Source of the DNA: an uncultured Eubacteriales bacterium
GTDB lineage: Bacteria > Bacillota > Clostridia > Oscillospirales > Acutalibacteraceae
Assembly: GCA_948823415.1 (NCBI GenBank)
Contig: CAQKRU010000003.1
Coordinates: forward strand, 16,682-80,681
Direction of reading: 5' to 3'
Length of the DNA stretch: 64,000 bases
The position numbers and the translations under genes are program-made. Shown here piece by piece: positions 53,003 to 62,680 of this stretch (position 1 is its first letter; each line of letters starts with the position of its first letter). The notes under the pieces are model-generated. The model ran no database searches, was not told the origin of the DNA, and saw nothing but the letters and a program-made list of their open reading frames with translations.

Positions 53003-53165
53003 GTCCATCAGGGATAAAAGAGGGAATATTTACAAAATTTAGAGCTTTAAATTTAATTATTTTAATTTTTGTACGAAATATTTTTTGTTGTTCTTTTTTT
53101 GATTTTTTGTGTTATAATTATAACTATTATTAATTTCGATGAAACGAAGAGAAAGGTTGGTCTTT

Positions 53166-53951
53166 ATGTTGTGCTCAAAAACAAAAATTTTTAGGTCGGT
53201 GTTGGTTGTTATTTTGGCGCTTTCGCTGGTTGGCGGACTGGTCGTATTTAGAGGTTTTTCTCTTGACGAAAATGAAGGCAATTTGGAAGGCTCGTCTGTT
53301 GTGGCAGAGGCAACCGAGGAACCTTCAGTAAATCGGGAAGAAGTAGACAATGATTCTTATGTGGATGCAGAAGAAAACTCTACAGAACCAGAAGAAGTTG
53401 AGGAAAATTCAAATAACACAGAAGAGACAGTGGATTTGGATAATGACGAAGATGAGAATACAGAAGAGTCGGCTGATAATGCAGAGACTGACGATATTCT
53501 TACAGATGAGGATATGGATGATTATACAACTGGTGCGGAGGATAATGGAGAAAATCATGTTTGCGCCCCGGGAGACTGCCCAGAAAACCCTATGTTTATT
53601 AATTCGGTTGATGATTTAATAGGTTTTTTTGAGGACCTGAAAGAAGGAAACAATTTTAGCGGTAAGTATATTGTGATCGGAAACGACATCATGATTACGA
53701 AAGATCAAAACAAGGTTTTCGCTGAAGCATTGAAGGAAACGGGCGTGCTATTTCCTGGCGAATTTGACGGGTATTTGAATGGCAACGGATACGTTATCTT
53801 TATTGAGTTTGAAGAGGAAGAACCGGCAGATTTAAAATATTTGTTTGAACAAGCCGGCGAAAATGCGGCAGTAATTTGGATGAACGTAGTTCTTAGCGCT
53901 CAACAGGAGTCTAGAGTTTACACTTTTACCTCTTTTTCTCAGGCTAGCTAG
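53166..53951 (+). CDS. Secreted acidic protein with a truncated beta-helix start
   Basis: 261 residues from ATG 53166 (AAAGG site). Signal peptide, then about 110 residues dominated by Glu, Asp, Asn and Thr, one HVCAPGDCPENP loop, and a domain beginning INSVDDLIGFFEDL with GKYIVIGNDIMIT and FDGYLNGNGYVIFI. This is the first coil pattern of GLUG-like or right-handed beta-helix adhesins. The frame stops soon after, overlapping the convergent ATPase gene by 8 bases, so the helix is probably cut short. A TATAAT at 53113-53118 is the likely -10. Confidence 0.7.
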   Translation: MLCSKTKIFRSVLVVILALSLVGGLVVFRGFSLDENEGNLEGSSVVAEATEEPSVNREEVDNDSYVDAEENSTEPEEVEENSNNTEETVDLDNDEDENTEESADNAETDDILTDEDMDDYTTGAEDNGENHVCAPGDCPENPMFINSVDDLIGFFEDLKEGNNFSGKYIVIGNDIMITKDQNKVFAEALKETGVLFPGEFDGYLNGNGYVIFIEFEEEEPADLKYLFEQAGENAAVIWMNVVLSAQQESRVYTFTSFSQAS

Positions 53952-56565
53952 TTTTTTGAAGTGACTTTACCAGCTCTACTACTGGTATGACGGCCACTGC
54001 CAGGGCGATACATTTGAAATAATCTATTGCTTGGATTTGCGTGGTTTCGAAGAGTTCGGTTAGGCTGGGGACCGTTATTACCAGGTTTATTAGGATTACT
54101 GAGAAAATCATGGATGCTGTTAGATATAGGTTTCGCTTTTTTATTTGAAATATGGAGCCGCGAAGCGAGCGGACGTTGAACGAATGGAAAGTTTCAGCTA
54201 GTGACATGGTCAAAAAGGCCATGGTGGTGCCGTAGGTGCTAGTTACTAGCTGGAGCTTTCCTGTTTCTGACATTACGCCGAGAAAGTAGGACACGAGTGT
54301 GAGCAGCGAGATTAGGGTTCCTTGGTAGGCTATGTTAAATGCCATTCCGTTCGCGAACAGACTTTCCTTTTCGGGACGTGGCGGTCGATTCATGAGGCCG
54401 CGAGATTCTTCTTCCATGCCGAGGCATAGCGCGGGGAAGGTGTCTGTGACGAGGTTTATCCAGAGAATGTGGATGGGTGAAAAGATTTTGAATCCTAGCA
54501 CCGTCGCGATGAAGATGGAGATTAACTCGCTGATATTTGACGAGAGTAGGAATTGGATGGCTTTTTTGATGTTATCGTAGATTCGGCGGCCTTCTTTTAC
54601 GGCTGTGACTATTGTCGCGAAGTTGTCATCTGAGAGGACCATGTCGGCAACGTTTTTCGTCACGTCTGTGCCTGTGACGCCCATCCCGATGCCGATATCC
54701 GCTCGTTTTATGGATGGAGCATCGTTTACGCCGTCGCCCGTCATGGCCACGACCTTGCCAAGCTTTTTAAAGCCCTCAACGATGCGAACTTTATGGTTTG
54801 GCTGAACTCGCGCGTAGATGCTAATGTTTTGAATTGTTTTGCTAAGCTCTTTGTCGGACATTTTGTCGAGCTCCGCGCCGGTTAGGGCTTCGGAATCGTT
54901 TTTTATAATGCCGAGCTCTTTACCGATAGCTATGGCGGTGTCTTTGTGGTCTCCGGTTATCATAACTGGCTTGATGCCGGCACTTTTGCAGTTTTTGACA
55001 GCGCCGATAACTTCTGGCCGCACCGGATCCATCATTCCGACGAGGCCGATGAAGACCATTGAATTTTCGCAGGCTTCGCTGGTTAAGTCGTTTGGCAGGG
55101 TATCGTACGATCTGTAGGCGGCCGCCAACACGCGCAGCGCCTTTTGCGACATGCTTTTGTTTTTGTTGGCGATCTCTTTTTTGGTGGCTTCATCCAGTTT
55201 ACAGATTTCGCTATTCTTAAGATAGTGCGTGCATCGCTGCAGAATGACGTCTGGCGCGCCCTTGGTGCACTGCATGATTTGGCCGCCGTCTTTGTTGAAG
55301 GTCGACATCATCTTGCGCTCGGAGTCAAAGGGAATTTCGCTTAACCGGGCGTTGGTTTGTGGCGAACTGCTGAGGTTTGCAAGTTTTTCAGAGTAATTAT
55401 ATAGCGCGACCTCTGTTGGATCGCCCACTAGATTGCCGTTTTTATCTTTTTTGACGTCGTTGCACAGTCCCAAAACCTCGGCCAATTGAGCTTTGTTGAA
55501 GGTGTAGCTGTCGACAACGGTCATTTTGTTTTGAGTGAGCGTCCCGGTCTTGTCGGTGCAAATTATCTGAGTGCAGCCGAGAGTCTCAACCGCCGTCAGT
55601 TTGCGGATTATCGCGTTGTGCTTGGCAAGCTTTGTAACACCAATTGCCAGCTGAATCGTAACGACGGCGGCTAGGCCAGACGGAATGGCAGCTACAGCGA
55701 GGCTTACGGAGATCATGAAAATTTCTAGAATGTTTTCGGGTTGCAGGTTTTGAGTTTTGGCGAGGTTAAAAACAAAAATAAAGGCGCAGATTGCGATGAC
55801 GACGACGCTGAGGACTTTTCCAAGATGCGTTAATTTTTTTTGAAGCGGGGTTTTTTCGTCGGAGGTTTTAGCGATGGATTGAGCGATGCTGCCCATTTGA
55901 GTATCCATGCCTGTTGCGGTGACGACGGCTTGTCCGCGGCCGTAAACCACGCTGCTGCCGGTGTAGATCATGTTTTTACGGTCGTTTATCGGCACGGTTT
56001 CGCCATTCTTTGGTGTAATCGCGTTAGCGGTCTTATCTGCCGGCACGGATTCTCCTGTTAGGGCGGCTTCTTCGACTTTTAGGCTGTTGCTTTCGAGGAG
56101 TCTTGCGTCGGCTGGGATGGCGTCGCCGCTTTCGAAGAGGATAACGTCGCCCACAACGAGGTCCTCGGTGGGGACTGTTTTTATGGCGCCGTCACGCAGG
56201 ACTTTTGCGGTCGATTGAGAGAGCTTTTTCAGCGCATCTATGGCCTTTTCGGCCTTGCCTTCTTGATATACTCCGAGTATAGCGTTGATGATTATTACAA
56301 ATAGTATTATAATCGTGTCGGTGAGGGGCTCTTTAGAGTAGACCGAGACGCCGATCGAGATGCCCGCTGCCGCCAAAAGTACCAGCGTCATGGGGTCGGC
56401 GAATTGCATGACGAATCTTTTTAGGAGGGAATCCTTTTTTTCTTTTGCCAGCTGATTTTTTCCGTTTGCGGAAAGTCGTGTTGCCGCCTCCTCGGCACTC
56501 AACCCGGACTCGATGCTTTTAACGTGCGCCAGAACTTTGCTTGCGTCTTCGAGATAAAATTCCAT
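53944..56565 (-). CDS. Calcium-type P-type ATPase with altered M4 motif
   Basis: 873 residues, type II architecture: N-terminal cation ATPase domain, TGES actuator loop (LTGESVPADK), phosphorylation motif DKTGTLTQNKM, hinge TGDGVNDAPSIKRADIG and ten membrane helices. M5 (SSNISELISIF) and M6 (NLVTDTFPALCLG) keep the Ca site residues Asn, Glu, Asn, Thr, Asp. In M4 the usual PEGLP reads PSGLA, so the site II Glu is Ser. It probably exports Ca or another cation; specificity cannot be read. Its 3' end overlaps the secreted acidic gene by 8 bases. Confidence 0.92.
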   Translation of the reverse strand: MEFYLEDASKVLAHVKSIESGLSAEEAATRLSANGKNQLAKEKKDSLLKRFVMQFADPMTLVLLAAAGISIGVSVYSKEPLTDTIIILFVIIINAILGVYQEGKAEKAIDALKKLSQSTAKVLRDGAIKTVPTEDLVVGDVILFESGDAIPADARLLESNSLKVEEAALTGESVPADKTANAITPKNGETVPINDRKNMIYTGSSVVYGRGQAVVTATGMDTQMGSIAQSIAKTSDEKTPLQKKLTHLGKVLSVVVIAICAFIFVFNLAKTQNLQPENILEIFMISVSLAVAAIPSGLAAVVTIQLAIGVTKLAKHNAIIRKLTAVETLGCTQIICTDKTGTLTQNKMTVVDSYTFNKAQLAEVLGLCNDVKKDKNGNLVGDPTEVALYNYSEKLANLSSSPQTNARLSEIPFDSERKMMSTFNKDGGQIMQCTKGAPDVILQRCTHYLKNSEICKLDEATKKEIANKNKSMSQKALRVLAAAYRSYDTLPNDLTSEACENSMVFIGLVGMMDPVRPEVIGAVKNCKSAGIKPVMITGDHKDTAIAIGKELGIIKNDSEALTGAELDKMSDKELSKTIQNISIYARVQPNHKVRIVEGFKKLGKVVAMTGDGVNDAPSIKRADIGIGMGVTGTDVTKNVADMVLSDDNFATIVTAVKEGRRIYDNIKKAIQFLLSSNISELISIFIATVLGFKIFSPIHILWINLVTDTFPALCLGMEEESRGLMNRPPRPEKESLFANGMAFNIAYQGTLISLLTLVSYFLGVMSETGKLQLVTSTYGTTMAFLTMSLAETFHSFNVRSLRGSIFQIKKRNLYLTASMIFSVILINLVITVPSLTELFETTQIQAIDYFKCIALAVAVIPVVELVKSLQKTS

Positions 56566-56603
56566 AACTCGCTTACCTCTTTTTTAATTTTAATTTTGGT
56601 TTT

Positions 56604-56632
56604 ATTATATAAAATTTGCTCGAAATAATCAA
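56604..56632 (-). promoter_or_regulatory. Promoter of the P-type ATPase gene
   Basis: Minus strand TTGATT (56627-56632), 17-base spacer, TATAAT (56604-56609). Confidence 0.75.
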
Positions 56633-56690
56633 CATTATTATAGAATTATTGGCGATTTGTCAAAAAATATTTATTTAAAAGAAAAATCTG

Positions 56691-56719
56691 TTGTAAAACG
56701 TTCGCGATGGTGCTATTAT
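56691..56719 (+). promoter_or_regulatory. Promoter of the organophosphate transporter gene
   Basis: TTGTAA (56691-56696), 17-base spacer, TATTAT (56714-56719). Confidence 0.6.
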
Positions 56720-56757
56720 TTGTATTAGTTTTTGCTTGAATGGAGATGGTCTTTTTA

Positions 56758-58086
56758 ATGTTGGATTTTTTGAAGCCCGCGAAACCTATCGAAAGATTGC
56801 CGGAGGAAAAAATTCCGTCCGTTTACAAAAGGTATAGACTGCAGGTTTTCATTAGTATTTACCTGGGGTACCTGCTATATTACCTCGTGCGCATCAATTT
56901 TGTGTTCGCCAAGGACTATTTGTTCGCGATAGGGTTCACCAAAACGCAGGTCGGCTTTGTGGCGTCGGCTTTGGGGCTGTCGTATGGCGTGAGCAAGTTC
57001 GTTATGGGAAACGTTTCGGACAGATCTAATGCGCGGTATTTTTTGGCTATCGGACTAATTTTGTCGGGCGTTGTGAATTTGTTTTTGCCCAACACCAGCA
57101 GCGTGGCGGTAATGTTTGTGTTGATGCTCCTGAACGGCTGGGTGCAGGGAATGGGCTGGCCGCCGTGTGCTAGAATAATGACACATTGGTTTTCGGACAG
57201 AGAGCGCGGCGTCAAGATGGCGATTTGGAACACCTCGCACAATGTTGGTGGAGGCATAATCGCAGGCATGGTGATGCTTGGAGTTTTTTTCCCTAGCTGG
57301 AAATTCATTTTTTACCTGCCGGCGTTTTTAGCCATCGCAGGAGGCTTTGTTTGCATATTGCTGACTCGCGACACACCGCAGTCTGTGGGGCTTCCGCCTA
57401 TCGAGGAGTTTAAGAACGATTATCCGGAGTCGCAAAAAGACCTGCAGGACGCCGAGGCCGAGATGTCGGGCAAGGAGATCCTGTTTAAGTACGTGTTGAA
57501 TAATAAGTTTTTGTGGATAATCTCGATCGCGAACATCTTTGTGTACCTGGTGCGCTACGGCGTTATCAATTGGGTGCCGACGTACCTTAAGGAAGTCCGC
57601 GGGTTTAGCGTAAATGACTCCTCCATAGCGTTTGCGCTTTTTGAGTACGCTGCGATTCCCGGTACGCTGATCATTGGCTGGCTGAGTGACCATGTTTTTC
57701 ACGGCAGAAGGGCGCCGCTGGGCGTTTTTTGCATGATAGGCGTGAGCATCGCGACGGCGGTGTATTGGAAGAGCACCAGCACCCTGGCCATCAACTGCGC
57801 GCTGGCCTCCATCGGGGCGCTCATTTACGGTCCTGTCATGCTGATCGGCTTGTGCGCGATCGACTTGGTCCCCAAAAAGGCCGCAGGAACGGCTTCGGGC
57901 TTTACGGGCTTGTTCGGATACATGGGCGGTCAGGTTTTGGCCGAGGTTGCGCTTGGCTGGGTTGTAGATAAATTCAGCTGGGACGGCGGTTTCATCATGC
58001 TGATTCTGTGCTGCATTTTGTCGGTTCTCTTTCTGACGTCGACCTGGAACATCCACAACATCGAGGAAGAAAAATCCGCAGCCTAA
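56758..58086 (+). CDS. Organophosphate:phosphate antiporter (GlpT/UhpT family MFS)
   Basis: 442 residues from ATG 56758 with GGAGATGG. Twelve membrane segments. OPA-family features: LVRINFVFAKDYL in the first helix region, GLSYGVSKFVMG in helix 2, NGWVQGMGWPPCARIMTHWF with the family's conserved turn, and two halves joined by a charged linker (about 215-245). It imports a phosphorylated compound such as glycerol-3-phosphate or hexose phosphate against inorganic phosphate. No uhpABC-type sensor is adjacent. Strong terminator follows. Confidence 0.9.
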   Translation: MLDFLKPAKPIERLPEEKIPSVYKRYRLQVFISIYLGYLLYYLVRINFVFAKDYLFAIGFTKTQVGFVASALGLSYGVSKFVMGNVSDRSNARYFLAIGLILSGVVNLFLPNTSSVAVMFVLMLLNGWVQGMGWPPCARIMTHWFSDRERGVKMAIWNTSHNVGGGIIAGMVMLGVFFPSWKFIFYLPAFLAIAGGFVCILLTRDTPQSVGLPPIEEFKNDYPESQKDLQDAEAEMSGKEILFKYVLNNKFLWIISIANIFVYLVRYGVINWVPTYLKEVRGFSVNDSSIAFALFEYAAIPGTLIIGWLSDHVFHGRRAPLGVFCMIGVSIATAVYWKSTSTLAINCALASIGALIYGPVMLIGLCAIDLVPKKAAGTASGFTGLFGYMGGQVLAEVALGWVVDKFSWDGGFIMLILCCILSVLFLTSTWNIHNIEEEKSAA

Positions 58087-58120
58087 TGCGAAAATTTTAA
58101 AATACATAAGGGCAGCAAAA

Positions 58121-58156
58121 AAGCTTATCAGAGCGGTTCTGATAAGCTTTCTTTAT
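58121..58156. terminator. Bidirectional intrinsic terminator
   Basis: AAGCTTATCAGA (58121-58132) pairs with TCTGATAAGCTT (58138-58149), with T-rich ends on both strands. It ends both the antiporter gene and the convergent small membrane protein gene. Confidence 0.92.
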
Positions 58157-58542
58157 TTGTAGCGGGCGGCACTGCGCTTTTTGCGGTGCTTTTTTGTGTT
58201 TTTGCAAAGTTTATATAAGCAAAACGAAAAGAATACGAGCCCCGCAACGCCCAGCACAGCTAGGATTATGCCTGATATCAACAGAATGTGGCCGTTATCG
58301 GTTAAGTCGGCTGATGGCAGATTTTTTTGGATAAAGTCGAATTCGTGGGAGCCGGATTGAGTGCTTTCGTTTAGCTCGATTTTCCAGTCCTCATCGGAAA
58401 GCGCGGTGCCGGTTGACGCTGAAGATCCCTCTGCCGCGGCTATCCACTGGCCAAAAGAGACTTTTGGAGCTGCGAGGTAGAGGCCAAAGAACATCAGCAA
58501 GAGCATGACCGCGACACTGCAGATTTTAAGCGGATTTTTCAT
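58153..58542 (-). CDS. Small two-segment membrane protein of unknown function
   Basis: 129 residues from ATG 58542 with GGAGGGAGG. A signal or anchor (about 5-28), an extracellular acidic/Ser region of about 55 residues (TALSDEDWKIELN), a second membrane segment (about 85-112) and a basic cytoplasmic tail (KNTKKHRKKRSAARYK). A type I-like layout. No family recognised. Divergent from the phage module. Confidence 0.7.
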   Translation of the reverse strand: MKNPLKICSVAVMLLLMFFGLYLAAPKVSFGQWIAAAEGSSASTGTALSDEDWKIELNESTQSGSHEFDFIQKNLPSADLTDNGHILLISGIILAVLGVAGLVFFSFCLYKLCKNTKKHRKKRSAARYK

Positions 58543-58581
58543 AGCAAAACCTCCCTCCGCCAAGATGCGATCTATCTTTTT

Positions 58582-58610
58582 ATGATACCACATTATCGCG
58601 CCCGAGACAA
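58582..58610 (-). promoter_or_regulatory. Promoter of the small membrane protein gene
   Basis: Minus strand TTGTCT (58605-58610), 17-base spacer, TATCAT (58582-58587). Confidence 0.6.
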
Positions 58611-58706
58611 TGGGTGCGAAATTTTTATTTTTTGTTCTCTTCAAAAGGGCAATTTGCTGGGCTTTTTGAGCGTTGTTTGAAAACGAAAGAGGGAGGGTTA
58701 ACAAGA

Positions 58707-59207
58707 TTGAGACATTCTGGCAAAAAGGGCTTGACGCACCGTGAGTACTTGTTTTGCAACAACTATGTTAATTCTGGAGACGTGAAGCGGTCGGCGGAGG
58801 CTGCGGGGTACAAGGTGGAGCCAGAATTGGCGGGCAACAAGCTCTTGCAGCGCGACGACATCGGCGCGAAGATAGATGAGCTGTACGGGCAGAAAAAGCG
58901 GAACCTGCTTTACAAGGCGTGCCGCGGGTACGAGAAGCTGGCCTTTGGCGGCATTTCGGACGCGATAAAGCTGATTTATTCGGAGAATATCTCGCCAGAA
59001 AAGGTTTGCAAGATGGACCTATTCAACGTTGCCGAGATCAAGCGGCCGCGCGACGGGATGCTGGAGATAAAGTTTTTTGACAGATTTAAGGCGCTCGAAA
59101 AGCTGCAGCAGCTGGATTTTTTGGGTGCGAATCAGAATACGTCCTTTTACGACGCCATCGAGGACAGCATAAAGTCGATAAATTTTGCGGATCACTTCGA
59201 AAATTAG
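58707..59207 (+). CDS. Phage terminase small subunit
   Basis: 166 residues from TTG 58707, GGGAGGG 9 bases ahead. The start is of the terminase small subunit HTH type: LTHREYLFCNNYVNSGDVKRSAEAAGYK, a DNA-recognition helix, then an oligomerisation region. It selects phage DNA for packaging. It is the first gene of a head-morphogenesis module, just after a chromosomal gene, with the large subunit beginning a few bases later. Confidence 0.85.
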   Translation: MRHSGKKGLTHREYLFCNNYVNSGDVKRSAEAAGYKVEPELAGNKLLQRDDIGAKIDELYGQKKRNLLYKACRGYEKLAFGGISDAIKLIYSENISPEKVCKMDLFNVAEIKRPRDGMLEIKFFDRFKALEKLQQLDFLGANQNTSFYDAIEDSIKSINFADHFEN

Positions 59208-59220
59208 GGTGGTGCGTTTT

Positions 59221-60480
59221 TTGTATTTCAAATCTTTTTCAAAAAAGCAGATGGCGGCGCTCTCGTGGTGGCTCGACCCGGAGCTGTTTAAGCGCTACGA
59301 CGCCCTGATTTGCGACGGCGCCATACGGAGCGGAAAGACGCTTTGCATGGGGATTTCTTTTGTGGCATGGGCTATGCGGCATTTTCGGTTTTCGACTTTT
59401 GCGATCTGCGGCAAGACTTTGGGCTCCATCAAACGGAACTTTATTGACCCGCTTTTGCCCACGCTTAACGAGCTCGGGTTTGCGTGCAGATTCAAGATTT
59501 CGGAAAATTTGCTGATTATCAATTTTGGCAACACGGAGAATAAGTTTTATCTGTTTTCGGGCAAGGACGAAGCCAGCGCCGCCTTTATTCAGGGCATCAC
59601 GCTTTCCGGCATCCTTTTTGACGAGGTCGCTTTGATGCCGCAGTCGTTTGTGGAGCAAGCGTTGGCGAGATGCTCGATTGTGGGCTCGAAGTTTTGGTTC
59701 AACTGCAACCCGGAGTACCCGCAGCACTGGTTTTATCAGGAGTGGATAAAGCAGGCGGCCCGCCGGAATGCGCTTTATCTGCACTTCACGCTGGACGACA
59801 ACCCATCGCTGACAGACGAAATCAAGCGGCGCTACGCGGGTTTGTATAGCGGCACGTTTTATGAGAGATTCATAAAAGGGCGCTGGGTCGCGACGCAGGG
59901 GAATGTTTACCCGGAGATGTGCACACCGGAGGCTTTTGTGAGGGTTCCGGACGTCAACTTCGAGAAATACGCGGTTTCTTGCGACTATGGCACGGTGAAT
60001 CCGACATCTATGGGGCTTTGGGGCCGATTTAACGGCGTGTGGTACCGGCTGAAAGAGTACTACTATGACTCGCGCAAGGTTGGGACATCTAAGACCGACG
60101 AGGAGCACTATGCTTCACTTTGCGACCTGGCGGGCGACTTGAATATCGAAGCCATTACGGTGGACCCTTCGGCGGCGAGTTTCATCACTTTGATCCGCCG
60201 GTATGGCCGATTTAAGGTGATTCCGGCCAAGAACAACGTCGTCAACGGCATTCGCAAGGTTTCTACGGTTCTGAAGAACCAGACTTTGAGGATCTGCGAC
60301 ACTTGCCGGTCTAGCATGCGAGAATTTTCGCTGTACCGCTGGGAGGACTCGCAGAGCAAGGACGTGCCGGTTAAGGAGAACGACCACGCCATGGACGATA
60401 TCCGGTATTTTGTGTCGACGCTGATGGACGATGGCTGCGATGAGGACGACTTTTTTGCGTTTGCGTGCAAGCGATATTAA
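59221..60480 (+). CDS. Phage terminase large subunit (PBSX type)
   Basis: About 420 residues. ATPase with GAIRSGKTLCM (Walker A) and GILFDEVALM (Walker B), then a nuclease domain with CDYGTVNPTSMG and TVDPSAA providing acidic metal ligands. It powers DNA packaging and cuts concatemers. Start uncertain among GTG 59209/59212 and TTG 59221; the AGGGTGGTG site favours 59221. Tightly coupled to the small subunit. Confidence 0.92.
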   Translation: MYFKSFSKKQMAALSWWLDPELFKRYDALICDGAIRSGKTLCMGISFVAWAMRHFRFSTFAICGKTLGSIKRNFIDPLLPTLNELGFACRFKISENLLIINFGNTENKFYLFSGKDEASAAFIQGITLSGILFDEVALMPQSFVEQALARCSIVGSKFWFNCNPEYPQHWFYQEWIKQAARRNALYLHFTLDDNPSLTDEIKRRYAGLYSGTFYERFIKGRWVATQGNVYPEMCTPEAFVRVPDVNFEKYAVSCDYGTVNPTSMGLWGRFNGVWYRLKEYYYDSRKVGTSKTDEEHYASLCDLAGDLNIEAITVDPSAASFITLIRRYGRFKVIPAKNNVVNGIRKVSTVLKNQTLRICDTCRSSMREFSLYRWEDSQSKDVPVKENDHAMDDIRYFVSTLMDDGCDEDDFFAFACKRY

Positions 60481-60498
60481 TTTGAGGAGTGTGATTTG

Positions 60499-61650
60499 AT
60501 GAAATTTTTTAAGACAAGCAAAAAGAGCGATTATTCGGCGGTTCAGACGGTTAATGCACCGGCAAAGAAGCATCCGTTTTATGAGCTGAGCACCTACAAC
60601 CCCAGGGCCGAGGCCGAATACGAGCTGTACACGTTGCTGCGCGAGGCGGTGCCTATTATAGATGCGGCTATCTGCAAGACTGTACGACTGGTGGGGAGTT
60701 TCAAGATCGAGTGCGAGGACAGTGAGGTTGAGACGCTGTTGAATCGGTTTATCTCTCATGTGAAGGTGAACGCCAGCGAGAGCGGCCTGAATGCGTTTAT
60801 CTCGACGTATCTGGATCAGATGCTGACTTACGGTACGGCCGTTGGCGAGATTGTTCCGAATGCTCTGAATACCGATATAGCCGCGCTTTATAATGCCTCT
60901 TTGAAGGACGTTAAGCTGCAAACTGGCCGGAATCCGCTGAACTTGGAGGTTTGCAGAAGGGACGGCAATGGCAAGGCTATTCCGCTGCCGCACCAGAACT
61001 TGCTTTTGGTGACGCCCCTTAAACCGGAGCCCGGCAAGATTTACGGTACGTCGATTTTGAAGGGACTGCCGTTTATAAGCGGGATTCTGCTCAACATTTA
61101 TTATAGCGTCAACGCGAACTGGGAGCGGGTGGGCAATGTCCGCTTTGCTGTTACCTACAAGCCCGGTCCGGACGCCAGCGAGAAGGCTTATGCGAAAGAA
61201 CGAGCTATGCAAATTGCCGAAGAATGGGGCCGCGCGATGAACTCTATAAACGGGGTTAGCGATTTTGTCTCGGTTGGCGACGTGAGCATTAAGGTCATTG
61301 GGGCGGACAACCAGGTTTTGGACAGCCAAGTCCCGGTGCGCCAGATGCTAGAGCAAATCGTTGCAAAGCTAGCCATACCGCCGTTCATTTTGGGGCTGTC
61401 TTGGTCGACCACAGAGAAAATGTCCGCGCAGCAGGCGGACATCCTGACAAGCGAATTGGAATTTTATAGACGATGTTTGGATCCGGTGATAGAGAAAATC
61501 TGCAACAAATGGCTGGCCTTCAACGGACTCGCGGCGCATTTCAGCATCGTTTGGGACAACATCAACCTGCAGGACGAGGTAGAAATCGCGAACGCACGGT
61601 TAATGTCCGCGCGGGCCGACGAAATTGAAAAAAGATTGGAGAAAGTTTGA
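60499..61650 (+). CDS. Phage portal protein
   Basis: 383 residues, GAGGAG site. Matches the portal family used with PBSX-type terminases: an N-terminal YELYTLLREAVPIIDAAI region, then a middle wing and LGLSWSTTEKMSAQQADILT near the end. It forms the dodecameric vertex for DNA entry. The TGA stop overlaps the next ATG (TGATG), indicating coupled translation. Confidence 0.88.
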   Translation: MKFFKTSKKSDYSAVQTVNAPAKKHPFYELSTYNPRAEAEYELYTLLREAVPIIDAAICKTVRLVGSFKIECEDSEVETLLNRFISHVKVNASESGLNAFISTYLDQMLTYGTAVGEIVPNALNTDIAALYNASLKDVKLQTGRNPLNLEVCRRDGNGKAIPLPHQNLLLVTPLKPEPGKIYGTSILKGLPFISGILLNIYYSVNANWERVGNVRFAVTYKPGPDASEKAYAKERAMQIAEEWGRAMNSINGVSDFVSVGDVSIKVIGADNQVLDSQVPVRQMLEQIVAKLAIPPFILGLSWSTTEKMSAQQADILTSELEFYRRCLDPVIEKICNKWLAFNGLAAHFSIVWDNINLQDEVEIANARLMSARADEIEKRLEKV

Positions 61651-62633
61651 TGAAAGACGGATACGTAATCAAAAGTAGCGAGAAATATGCAGTAAATCCG
61701 GGCGATCTGGACTTGATTAACGCTTACAGCCGGCGCAATTTGGGCAAGGATGAGGTTTATGTTTTTTCTGTTGTGCTGTGCGACAACGAAGTTGACAGGG
61801 AGTTTGAGAAATTTAGCAAGGAGGCTTTAGAAAAGCTGGCGGATTTATTTGTTGGCAAGACCGGGATCACCGATCACGACGCCAAAAGTGAGAATCAGCT
61901 GGCGAGGATTTTTGCTTGCAACGTAGAAAAAGTCGACGGCAAGATGAATTCGGTGGGTGAGCAATATTATCGACTGGTTGCCAAGGCCTATATGCCGCGG
62001 TGCGAGAAGAATAACGACTTTATTTTGGAGATAGATTCGGGGATAAAGAAGGAAGTGAGCGTGGGCTGCGCCGTGAAGCGCATGACGTGTTCGGTTTGCG
62101 GTTGCGACGTTAAAGCCGATCCTTGCGATCACAAAAAGGGCGAAACCTACGATGGCAAGCTGTGTTACGTTATTTTGAGTGAGCCTTTGGATGCTTACGA
62201 ATGGTCTTTTGTTGCGGTTCCAGCACAGAAAAATGCAGGTGTTATAAAAATGTTCCGGTCGGGAGCGAAAGGGGGTGCGAGATCTATGAATGACATTATT
62301 AAGTCTATCAAAAACGGCGAGGCTGTGACGATAACCGCAGAGCAGTCGCAAAAACTAGCAGAGTTGATTGATGAGTTGGAACGTCTTGCAAAGGAAGGAA
62401 AAGAATATTACAACGACCTGAAGCGCGAGGTTATGCGCCTTTGTGCCATAACTCAGCCGGAAATTAACAGCGAGGTGATGAATAGCGTAGCATCTAAAAT
62501 GAGCGTGGCCGAACTGAAGGCATTTAAGAAGGCTTTTGAAATTAAGTCCGAAGAGATTTTACCGGCAAAACCTCAGTTGACCCCACTAAAGCGCGATAAA
62601 ATGACTCAGAAAAACAAGGATTTTAAAATTTAG
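61650..62633 (+). CDS. Phage prohead protease-like / scaffold protein with Cys cluster
   Basis: 327 residues. The first 200 residues resemble prohead protease-like proteins of clostridial phages: VYVFSVVLCDNEVDREFE, TGITDHDAK, an EVSVGCAVK block, then a CSVCGCDVKADPCDH metal-site-like cluster and DAYEWSFVAVPAQ. The last 110 residues are charged helices typical of scaffolding. Whether the catalytic residues of the HK97 protease are all present cannot be judged by eye. It lies between portal and capsid, as expected. Confidence 0.78.
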   Translation: MKDGYVIKSSEKYAVNPGDLDLINAYSRRNLGKDEVYVFSVVLCDNEVDREFEKFSKEALEKLADLFVGKTGITDHDAKSENQLARIFACNVEKVDGKMNSVGEQYYRLVAKAYMPRCEKNNDFILEIDSGIKKEVSVGCAVKRMTCSVCGCDVKADPCDHKKGETYDGKLCYVILSEPLDAYEWSFVAVPAQKNAGVIKMFRSGAKGGARSMNDIIKSIKNGEAVTITAEQSQKLAELIDELERLAKEGKEYYNDLKREVMRLCAITQPEINSEVMNSVASKMSVAELKAFKKAFEIKSEEILPAKPQLTPLKRDKMTQKNKDFKI

Positions 62634-62680
62634 TTATTCAAGAATAAAAATTAATTAGAAAAATTTGGAGGAATGTCAAA

